DNA from: Anodontia alba
Lineage: Eukaryota > Mollusca > Bivalvia > Lucinida > Lucinidae
DNA: 64,000 nt
Direction of reading: 5' to 3'
Assembly: GCA_964016985.1 (NCBI GenBank)
Contig: OZ024828.1
Location: 88,900,399-88,964,398 of the forward strand
Positions 38,101 through 41,770 of this stretch are shown in pieces. The notes under the pieces were generated by a model, which ran no database searches, was not told the DNA's origin, and worked only from the letters and a program-made list of their open reading frames with translations. How positions within the stretch are numbered: position 1 is the first letter of the stretch; each line of letters opens with the position of its first letter. The translations under genes and the position numbers were made by a program.

Positions 38101-38373
38101 ATACAGACCAGTTGGCTTCCGAAAAAGCCAACTGATCGAGACCTGCACCCTTTGCCATTCAGTATGTGAATTTATGTCAACAATTTGGATCAAGGAATCT
38201 GATTGGCTGACAATTAGAAGATGATGTGGCATTTTGATTTATTCAGCATGACAAGGGTTAACAAATAATGTTACGATGATGACTGTAAAGAATTTAACCT
38301 TAGCAAATGGTGCTCTTATAATAATTGTTAAGAAATTATCATCTTGCTTCAGCTCAAATGCAGGTGTCAGCAT
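1..38373 (-). CDS. SHQ1: SHQ1, H/ACA RNP assembly chaperone (14 coding exons, 3' end beyond window)
   Basis: Family knowledge: SHQ1 binds newly made dyskerin (DKC1/Cbf5), occupies its RNA-binding surface and releases it during assembly of H/ACA snoRNPs and telomerase RNP. Seen: 14 exons on the minus strand, all with GT and AG borders and matching phases, giving 436 codons up to the window edge (the human protein is about 577 residues, so the C-terminal tail is missing here). The N-terminal CS/p23-like domain is about residues 1-95 (exons 1-4), with [13 protein letters not shown] in exon 4. An acidic linker with [14 protein letters not shown] follows in exon 5. The helical SHQ1 domain (about 180-400) carries [39 protein letters not shown] and [17 protein letters not shown]. 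The start ATG at 38373 has A at -3. An acceptor-like AG just upstream (38397) suggests a separate 5' non-coding exon that I could not place. Confidence 0.95.
83..1113 (-). other. SHQ1 intron 13, no feature recognised
   Basis: AT-rich intron. A purine-rich stretch at 560-665 gives spurious ORFs. No transposon ends or conserved coding seen. Confidence 0.6.
1114..1153 (-). CDS. SHQ1: SHQ1 exon 13 (40 nt)
   Basis: Residues 396-409: [14 protein letters not shown]. Two acceptors are possible (TTTCAG and, 9 bp downstream, GAACAG). Both keep the frame. The upstream one is chosen because it has the better pyrimidine context and gives the expected length. Donor GTAAGT. Confidence 0.88.
1442..1520. repeat. 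26-bp direct duplication
   Basis: GGGCCAATATTTTACGGTAT is present twice head to tail in SHQ1 intron 12. Confidence 0.85.
1694..1808. mobile_element. Small palindromic MITE-like element
   Basis: Arms TTGGCCTGTTACAGGTCC and GGACCTGTAACAGGGCCAA are inverted, about 115 bp overall, in intron 12. Class not determined. Confidence 0.65.
2424..2544 (-). CDS. SHQ1: SHQ1 exon 12
   Basis: Residues 356-396: [20 protein letters not shown] then [17 protein letters not shown], among the best conserved stretches of SHQ1. Acceptor TACTTTTACAG, donor GTAAAA, phase 1 in and 2 out. Confidence 0.95.
2715..2928 (+). mobile_element. TTAA-flanked MITE, family M2, copy 1
   Basis: Begins TTAACCCTAGTCCTGCTGAA and ends TTCAGCAGGATAAGGGTTAA. 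TTAA at both ends and CCCT/AGGG termini are the piggyBac signature. The centre holds a hairpin (TTGGCTTATGAAGAAGCCAA). No transposase. Five further copies lie in this window. Confidence 0.88.
3445..3640 (-). mobile_element. tRNA-derived SINE, family B
   Basis: Read on the minus strand the head resembles a tRNA: GTTAGCGCTTC near the A box and GGGGTCAATTCC near the B box. The body GACTTAAATAATGTTGAAAG is shared with copies at 4122, 5140 and 14739. Confidence 0.75.
3752..3870. mobile_element. Palindromic MITE, family M1
   Basis: Arms contain ATATTTTTCTTATTTC and GGGTACTCATTAGAAG, mirrored as CTTCTAATGAGTACTC and AGAAAAATATC. This is the most frequent repeat family of the window. Confidence 0.85.
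3872..4100 (-). mobile_element. SINE family A, body only
   Basis: Shares the block CTTCTTGAATCAGC...GAGAATGACC and CATGATCAATCTCC with the copies at 7085 and 34914. The tRNA-like head is missing. Confidence 0.7.
4122..4318 (-). mobile_element. tRNA-derived SINE family B, with clear A and B boxes
   Basis: On the minus strand the head reads GTGGCTGAGTGATTAGCGC (A box) and GGGTTTGAATCC (B box), as in class II tRNAs. A poly-A/T run sits at the other border (4114-4128). Confidence 0.78.
4416..4539 (-). CDS. SHQ1: SHQ1 exon 11
   Basis: Residues 315-356: [20 protein letters not shown] then [21 protein letters not shown] tempting donor (GAT^GTAAGA) lies 22 nt inside the exon, but using it loses the conserved IFKLG and breaks the phase with exon 12. 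The true donor is G^GTATGT. Confidence 0.94.
4593..4818. mobile_element. MITE, family M7
   Basis: Ends TGGGCCCAGTTGTTCAAAG and mirrored TTTCAAACAATTGGGCCCCG, with an inner perfect stem around GCTGAAAAAATGTG. Second copy at 15834. Confidence 0.85.
5140..5200 (-). mobile_element. SINE family B fragment
   Basis: GATGATGGCCTGGTGCTTTA and CCCTTTCAACATTATTTAAG match the body of family B. Confidence 0.6.
5466..5580 (-). repeat. 29-bp tandem repeat x4 that copies the exon 10 splice donor
   Basis: Directly after SHQ1 exon 10 the intron starts with GTAAGAGGCTTTAGTAGCCT and nine more bases, repeated four times almost perfectly. Identical GTAAGAGG donors therefore sit with GT at 5580, 5551, 5522 and 5493 (minus strand). 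Use of a downstream copy would add 29, 58 or 87 nt. The first added unit already carries an in-frame TAA (codon 9), so such transcripts would be truncated. Confidence 0.95.
5581..5634 (-). CDS. SHQ1: SHQ1 exon 10
   Basis: Residues 297-314: [18 protein letters not shown], equivalent to the vertebrate VESAW...KLSPTLCWFE block. Exactly 18 codons, phase 0 at both ends. The donor GTAAGAGG is the first of four tandem copies, described separately. Confidence 0.93.
5718..5885. mobile_element. Palindromic MITE, family M5
   Basis: Arms TCTACCCTAAAAGGAAAG and CTTTCCTTTTAGAGTAGACC face each other around TTTGCTCCCCTTGGGAGC. Other copies at 13681, 18361-18720 and 52150. Confidence 0.85.
6525..6705. mobile_element. 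MITE, family M1
   Basis: Central palindrome ATTAGAAGCACCTGAGCAAG with mirrored arm. The right border TCATCTGGAGCTATAAG is the typical family end. Confidence 0.8.
6715..6912. mobile_element. MITE, family M4
   Basis: Arms TCAGAAAACAGGTTTTGACA and its mirror around 6780-6850. The outer arms CTGCAAAGTTGATGATATTT mirror a CAGCAGACAAC-type end. Copies at 25918, 51868 and 60628. Lies 37 bp from SHQ1 exon 9. Confidence 0.78.
6949..7049 (-). CDS. SHQ1: SHQ1 exon 9
   Basis: Residues 263-296: [20 protein letters not shown] then [14 protein letters not shown], the core of the helical SHQ1 domain (AYCY and TEGE are conserved). Acceptor is TATTACCTAG and donor GTAAGT. Phase 1 in, 0 out. A SINE begins only 36 bp upstream of the exon, at 7085. 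Confidence 0.94.
7085..7388 (-). mobile_element. tRNA-derived SINE, family A
   Basis: On the minus strand it opens with a tRNA-like head (GTAGTTAGCGTATCTAACTG, B-box-like AAGTTCAAATCTC), then the family body and a T/G-rich tail at 7085. It sits in the U12-type intron 36 bp from exon 9. Confidence 0.75.
7504..7834. repeat. Palindrome with 46-bp arms, interrupted at its central TTAA
   Basis: Left arm 7504-7549 is the reverse complement of 7789-7834 with one mismatch (e.g. CATATTTTAACGAGTAAT). Removing the 239-bp insertion between them leaves one TTAA at the exact centre. Confidence 0.92.
7550..7788. mobile_element. Small TTAA-flanked piggyBac-like element (239 bp)
   Basis: Starts TTAACCTATAGATAATGTGC and ends GATTATCTATAGGTTAA. 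The TTAA borders plus short CCTATAGATAAT inverted repeats fit a piggyBac-type non-autonomous element. Its first 156 bp are identical, inverted, to the right end of the 5.8-kb element (13503-13658). Confidence 0.82.
8109..8151. repeat. Poly-C tract of about 43 nt
   Basis: A run of C broken by one A, followed by a T-rich run. The G-rich minus strand could form a G-quadruplex. Exact length is probably unreliable in any assembly. Confidence 0.9.
11590..12145. repeat. About 100-bp two-hairpin repeat units
   Basis: GAATGACCTGGCACTA occurs at 11943 and 12044, each followed about 60 bp later by a second hairpin of the form CTTTCTAGCGxATxAAAGAG (12008 and 12109). A related copy TCTTTGTAGCGAATAAAAGA lies near 11597. 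Confidence 0.82.
12377..12722. repeat. 60-bp tandem hairpin units with paired stem changes
   Basis: Six units at 12377, 12436, 12499, 12556, 12615 and 12688. Stems: ACCGG/CCGGT, ATCGGA/TCCGAT, CGGG/CCCG, ACCAG/CTGGT, ACCGGG/CCCAGT (one mismatch, inner AGTATCAG/CTGATACT), ACCGGA/TCCGGT. Between units a C-G pair becomes T-A and a G-C pair becomes A-T, so both sides change together. Confidence 0.88.
12767..12986. repeat. TGACTGG minisatellite
   Basis: Head-to-tail variants of TGACTGG and TGCCTGGT. Two perfect hairpins GGTGCC...GGCACC (12847-12867, 12884-12904) are embedded. The first units (TTGACTGGAGACTAG) resemble the stems of the 60-bp array, so it may be its youngest expansion. Confidence 0.92.
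13503..13658. repeat. 156-bp inverted copy of 7550-7705
   Basis: Base-by-base comparison shows 156 bp of perfect identity in inverted orientation, 6 kb apart. This forms the right end of the 5.8-kb element. Confidence 0.95.
13681..13790. mobile_element. MITE family M5, right half
   Basis: TTTGGGAGCAAATTCTTTCC and TAGAGTAGACCCCTTTACAG match the right arm of the copy at 5718. The left half is absent next to the palindrome at 13659. Confidence 0.75.
13791..14260. other. Intron sequence, nothing recognised
   Basis: Part of SHQ1 intron 8. An ORF-like stretch at 13967-14173 has no recognisable motif. Confidence 0.5.
14262..14331. mobile_element. 70-bp hairpin element, family M3
   Basis: GCAAACAGTGGAGACCCTGA and mirrored GGGTATACACTATTTGC. 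The hairpin centre resembles GCATCTGATC of the other copies. Confidence 0.7.
14374..14568 (+). mobile_element. TTAA-flanked MITE M2, copy 2
   Basis: TTAACCCTGGTCCCGCTGAG to ATGGCAAGGGTTAA, with a shortened central hairpin. It ends 93 bp before exon 8, within the U12-type intron. Confidence 0.85.
14661..14702 (-). CDS. SHQ1: SHQ1 exon 8 (42-nt microexon before a U12-type intron)
   Basis: Residues 249-263: [14 protein letters not shown]. Acceptor ACTTACAG. Reading past the exon end meets a stop within 25 codons, and the frame joins exon 9 only if the exon ends at the donor GTATCCTTGA. That junction makes KE-YLLDE, matching KS-YLLDK of the vertebrate protein. Confidence 0.9.
14739..14932 (-). 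mobile_element. tRNA-derived SINE, family B
   Basis: Minus-strand head GGTTGCTGAGTGGTTAGAG and B-box-like TGATTCAAATCCCGC, then the body with GACTTAAATAATGTCG. Lies in SHQ1 intron 7, 37 bp from exon 8. Confidence 0.75.
15711..15817 (-). CDS. SHQ1: SHQ1 exon 7
   Basis: Residues 213-249: [19 protein letters not shown] then [16 protein letters not shown]. The region after the conserved YxxPW-like motif is about 15 residues shorter than in vertebrate SHQ1, where it is a variable loop. Acceptor TTTTCAG, donor GTATGC, phase 2 in and 1 out. Confidence 0.93.
15834..16078. mobile_element. MITE family M7, copy 2
   Basis: CAGGGCCCAGTTGTTCAAAG to CTTTGAACAACTGGGCCCAG, with inner stems around AGCTTTTGCACTGCAAAAGCT. 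It starts 17 bp upstream of SHQ1 exon 7, so it lies next to the acceptor. Confidence 0.88.
16100..16260. mobile_element. MITE family M1
   Basis: CATAGCTCCAGATAGGGTGC at the left border, ATCTGGAGCTATGAC at the right. The centre is partly deleted. Confidence 0.75.
16368..16805. mobile_element. Clustered or nested M1 MITE copies
   Basis: Two central palindromes of M1 (around 16555 and 16720) and repeated TTTTTCTTATTT arms. Individual borders are unclear. Confidence 0.6.
16870..17243. repeat. About 200-bp tandem duplication
   Basis: GGTCAGCTGGACCAGT...TCATCCACAAAG...GATGCAAAAG occurs at about 16882 and again at about 17083, each ending GATTATCCCAAGACT. The second copy is slightly shorter and ends 70 bp before exon 6. 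Confidence 0.85.
17313..17425 (-). CDS. SHQ1: SHQ1 exon 6
   Basis: Residues 176-213: [20 protein letters not shown] through [12 protein letters not shown]. This matches the block before the dyskerin-binding helical domain. Acceptor TAATTACCAG; donor GT^GTAAGT, chosen because the 2 leftover nt plus A of exon 7 give Val in HYVADLY. Confidence 0.94.
17515..17760. mobile_element. MITE family M1b
   Basis: Outer part ATAATTTTGACCCCCTTAAA and centre AACATAGATTGTGGGTACTC...GAGTACCCGCTATCTATG. The same composite, inverted, is at 62040. Confidence 0.78.
17761..18360. other. Intron 5 sequence, nothing recognised
   Basis: AT-rich, no transposon ends or coding seen. Confidence 0.5.
18361..18720. mobile_element. 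MITE M5 interrupted by MITE M2
   Basis: The halves TCTCCTTCTGAAAAGGGATC (to 18397) and CCTTTTTCAGAAGGGAAGC (near 18652) belong to one M5 copy. The M2 element sits between them at a TTAA. This gives a relative age: M5 before M2. Confidence 0.8.
18398..18609 (+). mobile_element. TTAA-flanked MITE M2, copy 3 (inside M5)
   Basis: TTAACCCCTGTCCTGCTGAA to TTCAGTATGACAAGGGTTAA, with a perfect central stem CAGTTGGCTTCTTCAGAAGCC-type. Confidence 0.9.
18727..20802 (+). pseudogene. pogo/Tigger-like element remnant
   Basis: The left border CAGTATAGTGGAACCTGCAC resembles Tigger termini. At 20668-20795 a short frame reads [19 protein letters not shown] then [16 protein letters not shown], the helix-turn-helix start of a CENP-B/pogo-type transposase, with TAA after codon 3 and again after GRT. 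The catalytic DDE part is absent. The middle (18960-20660) holds A-rich runs (19470, 20240) and no coding. Whether the border and the transposase belong to one insertion is inference. Confidence 0.55.
20808..20878. mobile_element. Hairpin element family M3
   Basis: GCAAACAGTGTAGGCCCTGA mirrored by GGGTCTACACTGTTTGC, with ATGCTGCATTCTGCAGCGTC at the tip. Confidence 0.85.
21190..21330. mobile_element. MITE family M1, right end truncated
   Basis: CATAGCTCCAGATAAGGCAC at left and central palindrome GGGTACTAATTAGAAACACT with its mirror. It breaks off at 21326. Confidence 0.78.
21714..21904 (-). CDS. SHQ1: SHQ1 exon 5
   Basis: Residues 112-175, the longest exon (191 nt). It holds the poorly conserved acidic linker, then the conserved [11 protein letters not shown] box and [15 protein letters not shown] that opens the SHQ1-specific region. 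Acceptor AACTTCAG, donor GTTGGT, phase 1 in and 0 out. Confidence 0.95.
22115..22185. mobile_element. Hairpin element family M6
   Basis: TATAGAAAAATGACCATAAA mirrored as ATGGTCATTTTTCTATATAA. Related copies near 28665 and 29290-29465. Confidence 0.75.
22464..22533. mobile_element. Hairpin element family M3
   Basis: GGCAAACAGTGTAGACCCTG mirrored by GGTCTACACCATTTGAAC. Stem tip CCACATTTTGTGG. Confidence 0.85.
22630..24167 (+). mobile_element. Tc1-family transposon with matching TIRs and TA target duplication
   Basis: TA at 22628-22629 and 24168-24169. Inverted ends TACTGCTCAAAATAAG... and ...CTTATTTTCAGCAGTA match over about 30 bp with few differences. At 1538 bp it has the normal length for a Tc1 element. 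It lies in SHQ1 intron 4 and carries one inactivated transposase. Confidence 0.95.
22937..23952 (+). pseudogene. Tc1 transposase, inactivated
   Basis: A DNA cut-and-paste transposase. The N-terminal helix-turn-helix is visible ([18 protein letters not shown], then [11 protein letters not shown]). The DD34E catalytic domain follows: FSDESWF, then DDNARAH, then [13 protein letters not shown], with 34 residues between second D and E. A stop at 23140, several more stops up to 23355 and a frameshift near 23640 disable it. The start is the ATG at 22937, [10 protein letters not shown]. The three catalytic residues themselves are still encoded. Confidence 0.92.
25325..25578. mobile_element. MITE family M1, complete
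   Basis: CATAGCTCCAGATTACCGG to CTTATCTGGAGCTATGAC, with a central palindrome CTGGAAGTGCCTCGGCGAGG. It lies inside the pogo-like element. Confidence 0.85.
25918..26140. mobile_element. MITE family M4
   Basis: Outer arms GCAGACCACCTTCTGAAATA and TGTCATCTGCTGAATTTTTC. A poly-A run (26050-26070) has expanded in the right arm. Confidence 0.75.
26695..26880. mobile_element. MITE family M1 with a duplicated arm
   Basis: Central palindrome TTAGAAGTACCTCACTGAGG. The right arm ATGTTTTCATGGAGA occurs twice (26792 and 26839), so the arm was tandemly copied. Ends 25 bp from SHQ1 exon 4. Confidence 0.82.
26905..27030 (-). CDS. SHQ1: SHQ1 exon 4
   Basis: Residues 70-112, the most recognisable part of the CS-like domain: [19 protein letters not shown] then [12 protein letters not shown]. 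Acceptor GTCACAG, donor GTAATG. Enters in phase 1 (GT completes Gly) and leaves 1 nt over. Confidence 0.95.
27982..28150. mobile_element. MITE family M1
   Basis: TTAGAAGCACCTCCCTGAGG palindrome with long matching arms ATTTTTCTTATTTCTCCATG. Confidence 0.85.
28291..28355 (-). CDS. SHQ1: SHQ1 exon 3
   Basis: Residues 48-70: [20 protein letters not shown], the middle of the CS-like domain. LTLPG is a conserved SHQ1 block. Acceptor GTCTTCAG, donor GTGAGT. Phases 2 in and 1 out join exons 2 and 4 without a stop. Confidence 0.93.
28472..28541. mobile_element. Hairpin element family M3
   Basis: GGCAAACAGCGCAGACCCTG mirrored by GAGTCTACACTGTTTGCC. Tip GCTCTTTCAGGAGC. Confidence 0.82.
28650..29045. 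mobile_element. M6 hairpin copies, one split by a TA-flanked MITE
   Basis: ATAGAAAAAAATGACCATAA with mirror ATAGTCATTTTTCTGTAC (28685-28720). A second copy (28755-28784) continues at 29032 after the insertion. Confidence 0.7.
28785..29029. mobile_element. TA-flanked MITE with 23-bp TIRs
   Basis: TA at 28783 and 29030. Ends TCGAGGGTTGAGCGCAAGAC and mirrored GTCTTGTGCTCAACCCTCGA differ by one base. The central hairpin is TTAGGTGCCACTGCTC with its mirror. Probably a Tc1/mariner-type MITE, by TSD only. Confidence 0.88.
29290..29470. mobile_element. MITE family M6, longer copy
   Basis: ATCCAAACAAAAATGTACAG and repeated ATGACCATAAATGG palindromes, ending TTTGGTTTGGATACAAC. Confidence 0.75.
29709..29782. 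mobile_element. Hairpin element family M3
   Basis: GCAAACACTGTAGACCCTGA mirrored by GGGTCTGCACTGTTTGCC. A more degraded copy lies at 29226-29282. Confidence 0.8.
29850..29978. repeat. Single unit of the 33-kb satellite family
   Basis: TTGTCATTCTTGTATGCAAC and AAGTATCATCAAACTATTCC match the units at 33070-33830. Confidence 0.75.
29979..31080. repeat. 127-bp satellite array with A/B unit types
   Basis: CCATGAAATATAGGTCA recurs near 30005, 30131, 30259, 30384, 30512, 30639, 30767, 30904 and a decayed 31032. Type A has GACCTAATTATATTTTG, type B GACCTACATATACTTTG. The order reads A B A B A B B A. Located in SHQ1 intron 2. Confidence 0.93.
31160..31647. repeat. 179-bp tandem repeat, third unit cut by mariner
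   Basis: GGTGTCCTGGATTTTGAAAC and variants at 31184, 31362 and 31542, each followed by CCAGGGGCC-like and CACCCATGTTCC. The third unit ends at the mariner insertion. Confidence 0.88.
31648..32987 (+). mobile_element. mariner element, nearly intact, TA target duplication
   Basis: TA at 31646-31647 and 32988-32989. Inverted ends GAGGGATGTTCGAAATGAGT and AATTCATTTCGAACATCCCT match with few differences. The 1340-bp length is normal for mariner. One transposase gene on the plus strand. Confidence 0.95.
31841..32917 (+). pseudogene. mariner transposase with a single premature stop
   Basis: Cut-and-paste transposase of 358 codons. N-terminal helix-turn-helix region ([32 protein letters not shown]). 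[11 protein letters not shown] linker. Catalytic DD34D triad: [34 protein letters not shown], with 34 residues between the last two D. The only lesion is TGA at 32135-32137, a single C-to-T change from the Arg codon CGA; the frame runs on unbroken. The start is the ATG at 31841 (MVGRSVDKK), not the upstream in-frame ATG at 31799. An intact transposase elsewhere could mobilise this copy. Confidence 0.95.
33000..33885. repeat. About 160-bp satellite array, 5 units
   Basis: AACAAAGGGAGATAA...GAGTTGTCATTCTTGTA...CTGGTCCTGTTCTACATTTC...AGTATCATAAAAATATTCC recurs near 33056, 33222, 33384, 33540 and 33705. It ends in GCCGACGCTGACGGGATCCG. Related to the array at 47020. Confidence 0.92.
33897..33990. 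repeat. Poly-G tract then poly-A tract
   Basis: G-rich run at 33897-33950 and A run at 33967-33989. These create spurious glycine-rich ORFs. Confidence 0.9.
34073..34263 (+). mobile_element. TTAA-flanked MITE M2, copy 4
   Basis: TTAACCCCGGTCCTGTTGGA to ATTCAGAATGACAAGGGTTA. The right TTAA has become TTAG. Ends 39 bp from exon 2. Confidence 0.85.
34302..34369 (-). CDS. SHQ1: SHQ1 exon 2
   Basis: Residues 26-48, reading [20 protein letters not shown]. Phase 0 in, 2 nt left over at the donor GTAAGA. Two AGs lie 7 bp apart at the acceptor. The outer one (TATTTCTAG) is chosen because it supplies the conserved residues I-S that match V-S of the vertebrate protein and keeps the frame; the inner one would leave the exon 1-2 junction out of frame. 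Confidence 0.92.
34461..34655. mobile_element. MITE family M1, near-perfect palindrome
   Basis: TTAGAAGCACCTCATTGAGG centre with long arms on both sides. In SHQ1 intron 1. Confidence 0.87.
34727..34872. mobile_element. MITE family M1, decayed
   Basis: CATAGTCCCAGATAAAATG left border. Palindrome AAGAAGTGCCTTGGTGAGGC. Confidence 0.75.
34914..35153 (-). mobile_element. tRNA-derived SINE family A, best-preserved copy
   Basis: From 35153 leftward the head reads GGGGCGTCGGTGGCTCAGTT, then GGATGCG (A box), and GGGTTCAACCCC (B box), closely tRNA-like. Then comes the family body with GGAGATTGATCATGAAATAT and GATTCAAGAAGGGCAG. This copy defines the polymerase III head missing in the copy at 3872. Confidence 0.88.
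35205..35515. mobile_element. MITE family M1, split
   Basis: M1 arms at 35215-35245 and centre at 35425-35495 (GATACTCGTTTGAAATAGCT with mirror). About 180 bp of unrelated sequence lies between. Confidence 0.6.
35525..35975. repeat. Degenerate ATAGGTTTT repeat block
   Basis: ATATAGGTTTTT and variants occur repeatedly on both sides of a GAGCGAGCGAAGCGAGC segment (35732-35750). Confidence 0.75.
36191..36385. mobile_element. MITE family M1
   Basis: CATAGTTCCAGATAAGAGCA to CTTATCAGGAACAATGAG. Centre TTAGAAGCGCCTCACTGATG. Confidence 0.8.
36420..36870 (+). pseudogene. LINE reverse transcriptase, 3' end remnant
   Basis: The plus strand reads, across frameshifts, [48 protein letters not shown] and [12 protein letters not shown], the usual C-terminal tail of non-LTR reverse transcriptase ORFs, then a cysteine-free end. 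No catalytic part is present. In SHQ1 intron 1. Confidence 0.85.
36895..36965. repeat. Inverted repeat
   Basis: AAGTCCCAAGGAAGATGTTG... mirrored by CAACACCTCCCTTGGAACC, tip GAGGCCGGAGGCC. Confidence 0.75.
38048..38261 (+). mobile_element. TTAA-flanked MITE M2, copy 5
   Basis: TTAACTCTTGTCATGCTGAA to TTCAGCATGACAAGGGTTAA, with a mutated first arm (CTCT). Lies just downstream (minus strand) of SHQ1 exon 1, 38 bp into intron 1. Confidence 0.88.
38299..38373 (-). CDS. SHQ1: SHQ1 exon 1 (coding part)
   Basis: Residues 1-25, opening [19 protein letters not shown], the start of the CS-like domain and close to the vertebrate N-terminus. It ends in phase 0 at AAG before donor GTTAAA. The reading frame has no earlier in-frame ATG in this exon. 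The sequence upstream of the ATG reads TTTGATTTTAG at 38397, which looks like a splice acceptor, so the ATG probably lies in transcript exon 2. Confidence 0.92.
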
Positions 38374-38539
38374 CCTGGCAACCAATCTGTCCCAAACTAA
38401 AATCAAATGAAAAATAAATTACAAATACTGTATTTACCCTAAGTACTGGGACACCTTTACTACTTACCTGGCTTGTTCTAAAATTTGAATGGTCTATTTT
38501 ACTACCTGTTAATCTGTTTAAAACATTGCTGGACAAGTA

Positions 38540-38606
38540 GCAAACAGTATAGACCCTAATCAGATGCCCATTCTATGGCATCTGATGTTGGTCTACACTG
38601 TTTGCT
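38540..38606. mobile_element. Hairpin element family M3
   Basis: GCAAACAGTATAGACCCTAA mirrored by TTGGTCTACACTGTTTGC. It lies upstream of the SHQ1 start. Confidence 0.8.
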
Positions 38607-39021
38607 CAGGCATGTCTGTCCCATACTTATTGCTCATATATGAGAACTCCTTATAAAACATGACAAATGGTGAATTCAATTCAGCACACCAATGGAGGCA
38701 ATATGACAATGGGCTTGGCCAATAATAAGTCACCTACCAATGCTCACAAACTTTGGCGTGATTTTTTCCATTTTTCACATGTGTCCACAATACAATCTTT
38801 CAATGTTTTTGGTTTAGAAGATTTTTATTAAGCTGGTGACTAATATCAGCCATACCATGTGTAATAATGCCTCCAGCCCATGTAAGTGACCACCTCTCCA
38901 CACACTCTATGCAATAACTATTTACATGATTGGAAAAATTTATATACTATAAAGATATAACTCCAAACAATGTAATTATCATTCTGATAGCCCTGGTGTT
39001 GTAAGCCGTTTTATTTAGGAT

Positions 39022-40349
39022 CAGGGCTTCCGTTCAGGACGTACAACGTATATTACGCCCTGAGATTGCCACCGGACGTCCAAATTGAACTTCAAAGACG
39101 TACCGCGGACTTCCGAAATTTCTTTTGTCCGTCCGAAATCGATACCCGAGACGTCCAAAAATTGTCAAAAGGCCCGCCCACTTTTAACCAGTTGTATGAT
39201 ATTTGCCCCGCCTACTTACCGGAAATTCGCTACCTGTTGACTGAGCTTTAAGGACGTCCCACTTTCCGCTTGCGGGAGTTTTATTGACAGCCGTGTCAAG
39301 CGTCGCGGCACCCTTTTGATGGCTGCGTGATCACTGCGTGTATTTGTCACGCGTGCTGAGTTGATTAATTGATGTTTTTATTCTACCGCGACCCCGAAAA
39401 TATTCGTTGAAATTATATGAAGTCATTATTATTTTTTAATAGTCAGGTCTTAAAACCTTAAATTATTATTTTGCTAATTATTATTTTGCTAAGAACGTGT
39501 GTCGTCTGCAACACTTCCGGGAATTGCCGAGTGAAATTCTATAAATAAATAACAATTATGCACAGAACGCAAATTGAAATCTATTCGAATTTAGAAGCTT
39601 ACGTTTGTCATGACAACAAAAGCAATTTTTCAAATGAAAAGAAAACATATTTTTCGTCAAAATTTTCGGAAAACCCGTTTCTAAATGCGTAGCCTTGTTC
39701 CGGTTGCGCTGTTTACCAGCGCGGAAAAGACGCAAAGTAAGTCTAAATATAGGCGATTTGCGATGGTTTTGCTTGCTTTTCTCCGCGAACGAACGTTTTG
39801 CTGTTGGTATTTCATCGAGAGCCGCCTTTAATTTGTTTGTTGTTGCACGAGTCGGCGCCGTTTTCCCGCAATTTTTGTGAAGTAAGCAACTCGTTCGCTC
39901 GTGTTGATCAGCTTCAATCCGAACAAATATTTCATTAAATACTTTCTGCAAAATAATTTTAGCATAGTTTATTTTTAAGAAAACATGTTTTGGGTGTTTT
40001 CTCTCATGTATTTTCTTTTCTTTTTTCTTTCTCTGGGCTTTGAAACGAATGCGAAGTTGTACCAATGTTGATGCTTTCTCTAAGGTCCGACATACAAGTA
40101 CAGGCTTTCCAAAAAGATGCGATCGAATTTTAATAAGCGATAAGGACATTTTTAAAACACATCTAAGAGAAGCGTATATCATGATGATACTGTGTGACAC
40201 TGAAGTAAGAACCTGTGTTCTACTAAAGAAAGGGCAGACCGCCGCAGCACGGAAAAAAAGTGGGACTTCCTAGATTTTCCTGTGGGACTTCCAAATTTGA
40301 GGGGTAGGAAGTCTGGGACTTCCTGAGTCTGGAAGTTAATGGAAGCCCT
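39022..40349. mobile_element. 1.3-kb TIR element, copy 1
   Basis: Ends CAGGGCTTCC and GGAAGCCCTG are inverted. TAGGAT lies directly on both sides (a 6-bp target duplication). Ends CAGGG/CCCTG suggest a hAT-like element, but the duplication is shorter than the usual 8 bp, so the class is open. A second copy of most of it is at 41949. The 214-codon minus-strand ORF at 39556-40200 shows no recognisable transposase motif. Confidence 0.8.
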
Positions 40350-41770
40350 GTAGGATCCAAAAAACTAGGGCTGGGACGTTTCATTGATACATCGATAAAA
40401 GTCGATCCGGGAGCCCCTGATACCGCATCGATACTACCCTCTCAAATGTATTGATATTTCAATTTTCAACGTGAAAGTAGTTCATTAGACAGTTGTGTCA
40501 GTTATAAAACCAGTCCCAGAAAGTGATATAATACAAAACGCTATTTTATTGGATTAGCCGACCATAACTCAGCAACGACACCTTAGTGACCTACCGCTTA
40601 GTCGTATGAGCAAAACTGGGGAGGTCACCGTATGACGCAAAACAGAATTTTCGATCTGACACAGTGTCAAATTACCCGATTTTCCTAGCCAGTATTTTTC
40701 ATCAAAAACTGTTTATATTTCAACAAAAACTGATTTTATTAAAAGAATATATTCATTATAAAAATAATTGATAAATTACTTGATGATGCATATAAAACCC
40801 AAAGGGAAGGGATGACCTACTTCCAAAATTTCCAAGATGGCGGAAAATCAATGTAAACTTAGCATAACAGTGCCTTGATTCCCAGTTGGTTTTTATCCAA
40901 TAAAGGTGAGTTTTTCATTAATTATTGCATATTTATGAAGTTCAAAGACCACCCTTGCATCTAATATTCAAATTACCATCAGGGCCTTTGTATACCCGTG
41001 GATACGATTGGTTGAAAAATTCCTATTTTTAGAGGAAAACTTCTCATGCTAAAAACAAGGAAAAGGCCAGAAAAGAGCCAAATAATAGCTCTTTTCTTAT
41101 ACTACACGTAAGTGTAAAAAAATGAATTATAGACACAAGGACACATGCCCCGCATAGAGAATAACACTTCCCCCCTCTCCATTGGAACCAGCGATCTTAA
41201 TGATCGATTGTCACAGTAGAAGAAGACAGAAAAACAAATATTAGCCTTTTCAACACAATATCCCAGGCAAATATCACATCAAAAAGCAGACAATTTGGAA
41301 TATAGAGTTCAAATTTTCTATTCAATTTTATTTGATTCTAGTCATTATTGGAATAAATTAATGAGCAATATCTTTGATTGTAAATAATTTTATTCAAAGA
41401 TTTAATGATATACAGTACTGAGCAAGGGCAAAGCATTTCAAAATCACATGCTCCCAATAAAAATTCAGAATAAGATCTATGGCTGTCCAAGGACCCAGCA
41501 AAGACACTGATCAATTTCTACCTACTAATGAACAGGCTGATCTGTCTAACTGCACATGTAATTTTGTAGGAATGATACTATATGCATTGGCTCTGTTTAA
41601 CTTTTAAAATGGTTTAAATGGAGATAAAATAGATAGGTATTAGGTATATGATTTAACATAACACCATTCAGATATACATAATCTGCAGATATGATAGACT
41701 CTGAAAGTATCGAGATACATATCCTATCATTATACCTGTATTGTGATAAGTATCTTTATACCTGTATCGT
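40350..41770. other. Intergenic, nothing firmly recognised
   Basis: Between the two copies of the 1.3-kb element. At 40831-40850 TTCCAAGATGGCGG resembles a YY1 site and is followed at 40907 by a donor-like AAAGGTGAGT, but no ORF supports a first exon. Confidence 0.4.

Noticed and set aside
39556..40200. 214-codon minus-strand ORF
   Set aside because: Composition is lysine/arginine-rich and low in motif content. The second copy of the repeat (42471-42848) keeps only part of it, with frame changes. No transposase motif.
40831..40916. YY1-like CAAGATGGCGG plus GTGAGT, considered as promoter and first exon of a head-to-head gene
   Set aside because: No coding follows, and AAGATGGCGG also occurs in the local satellite, so the motif alone is weak.
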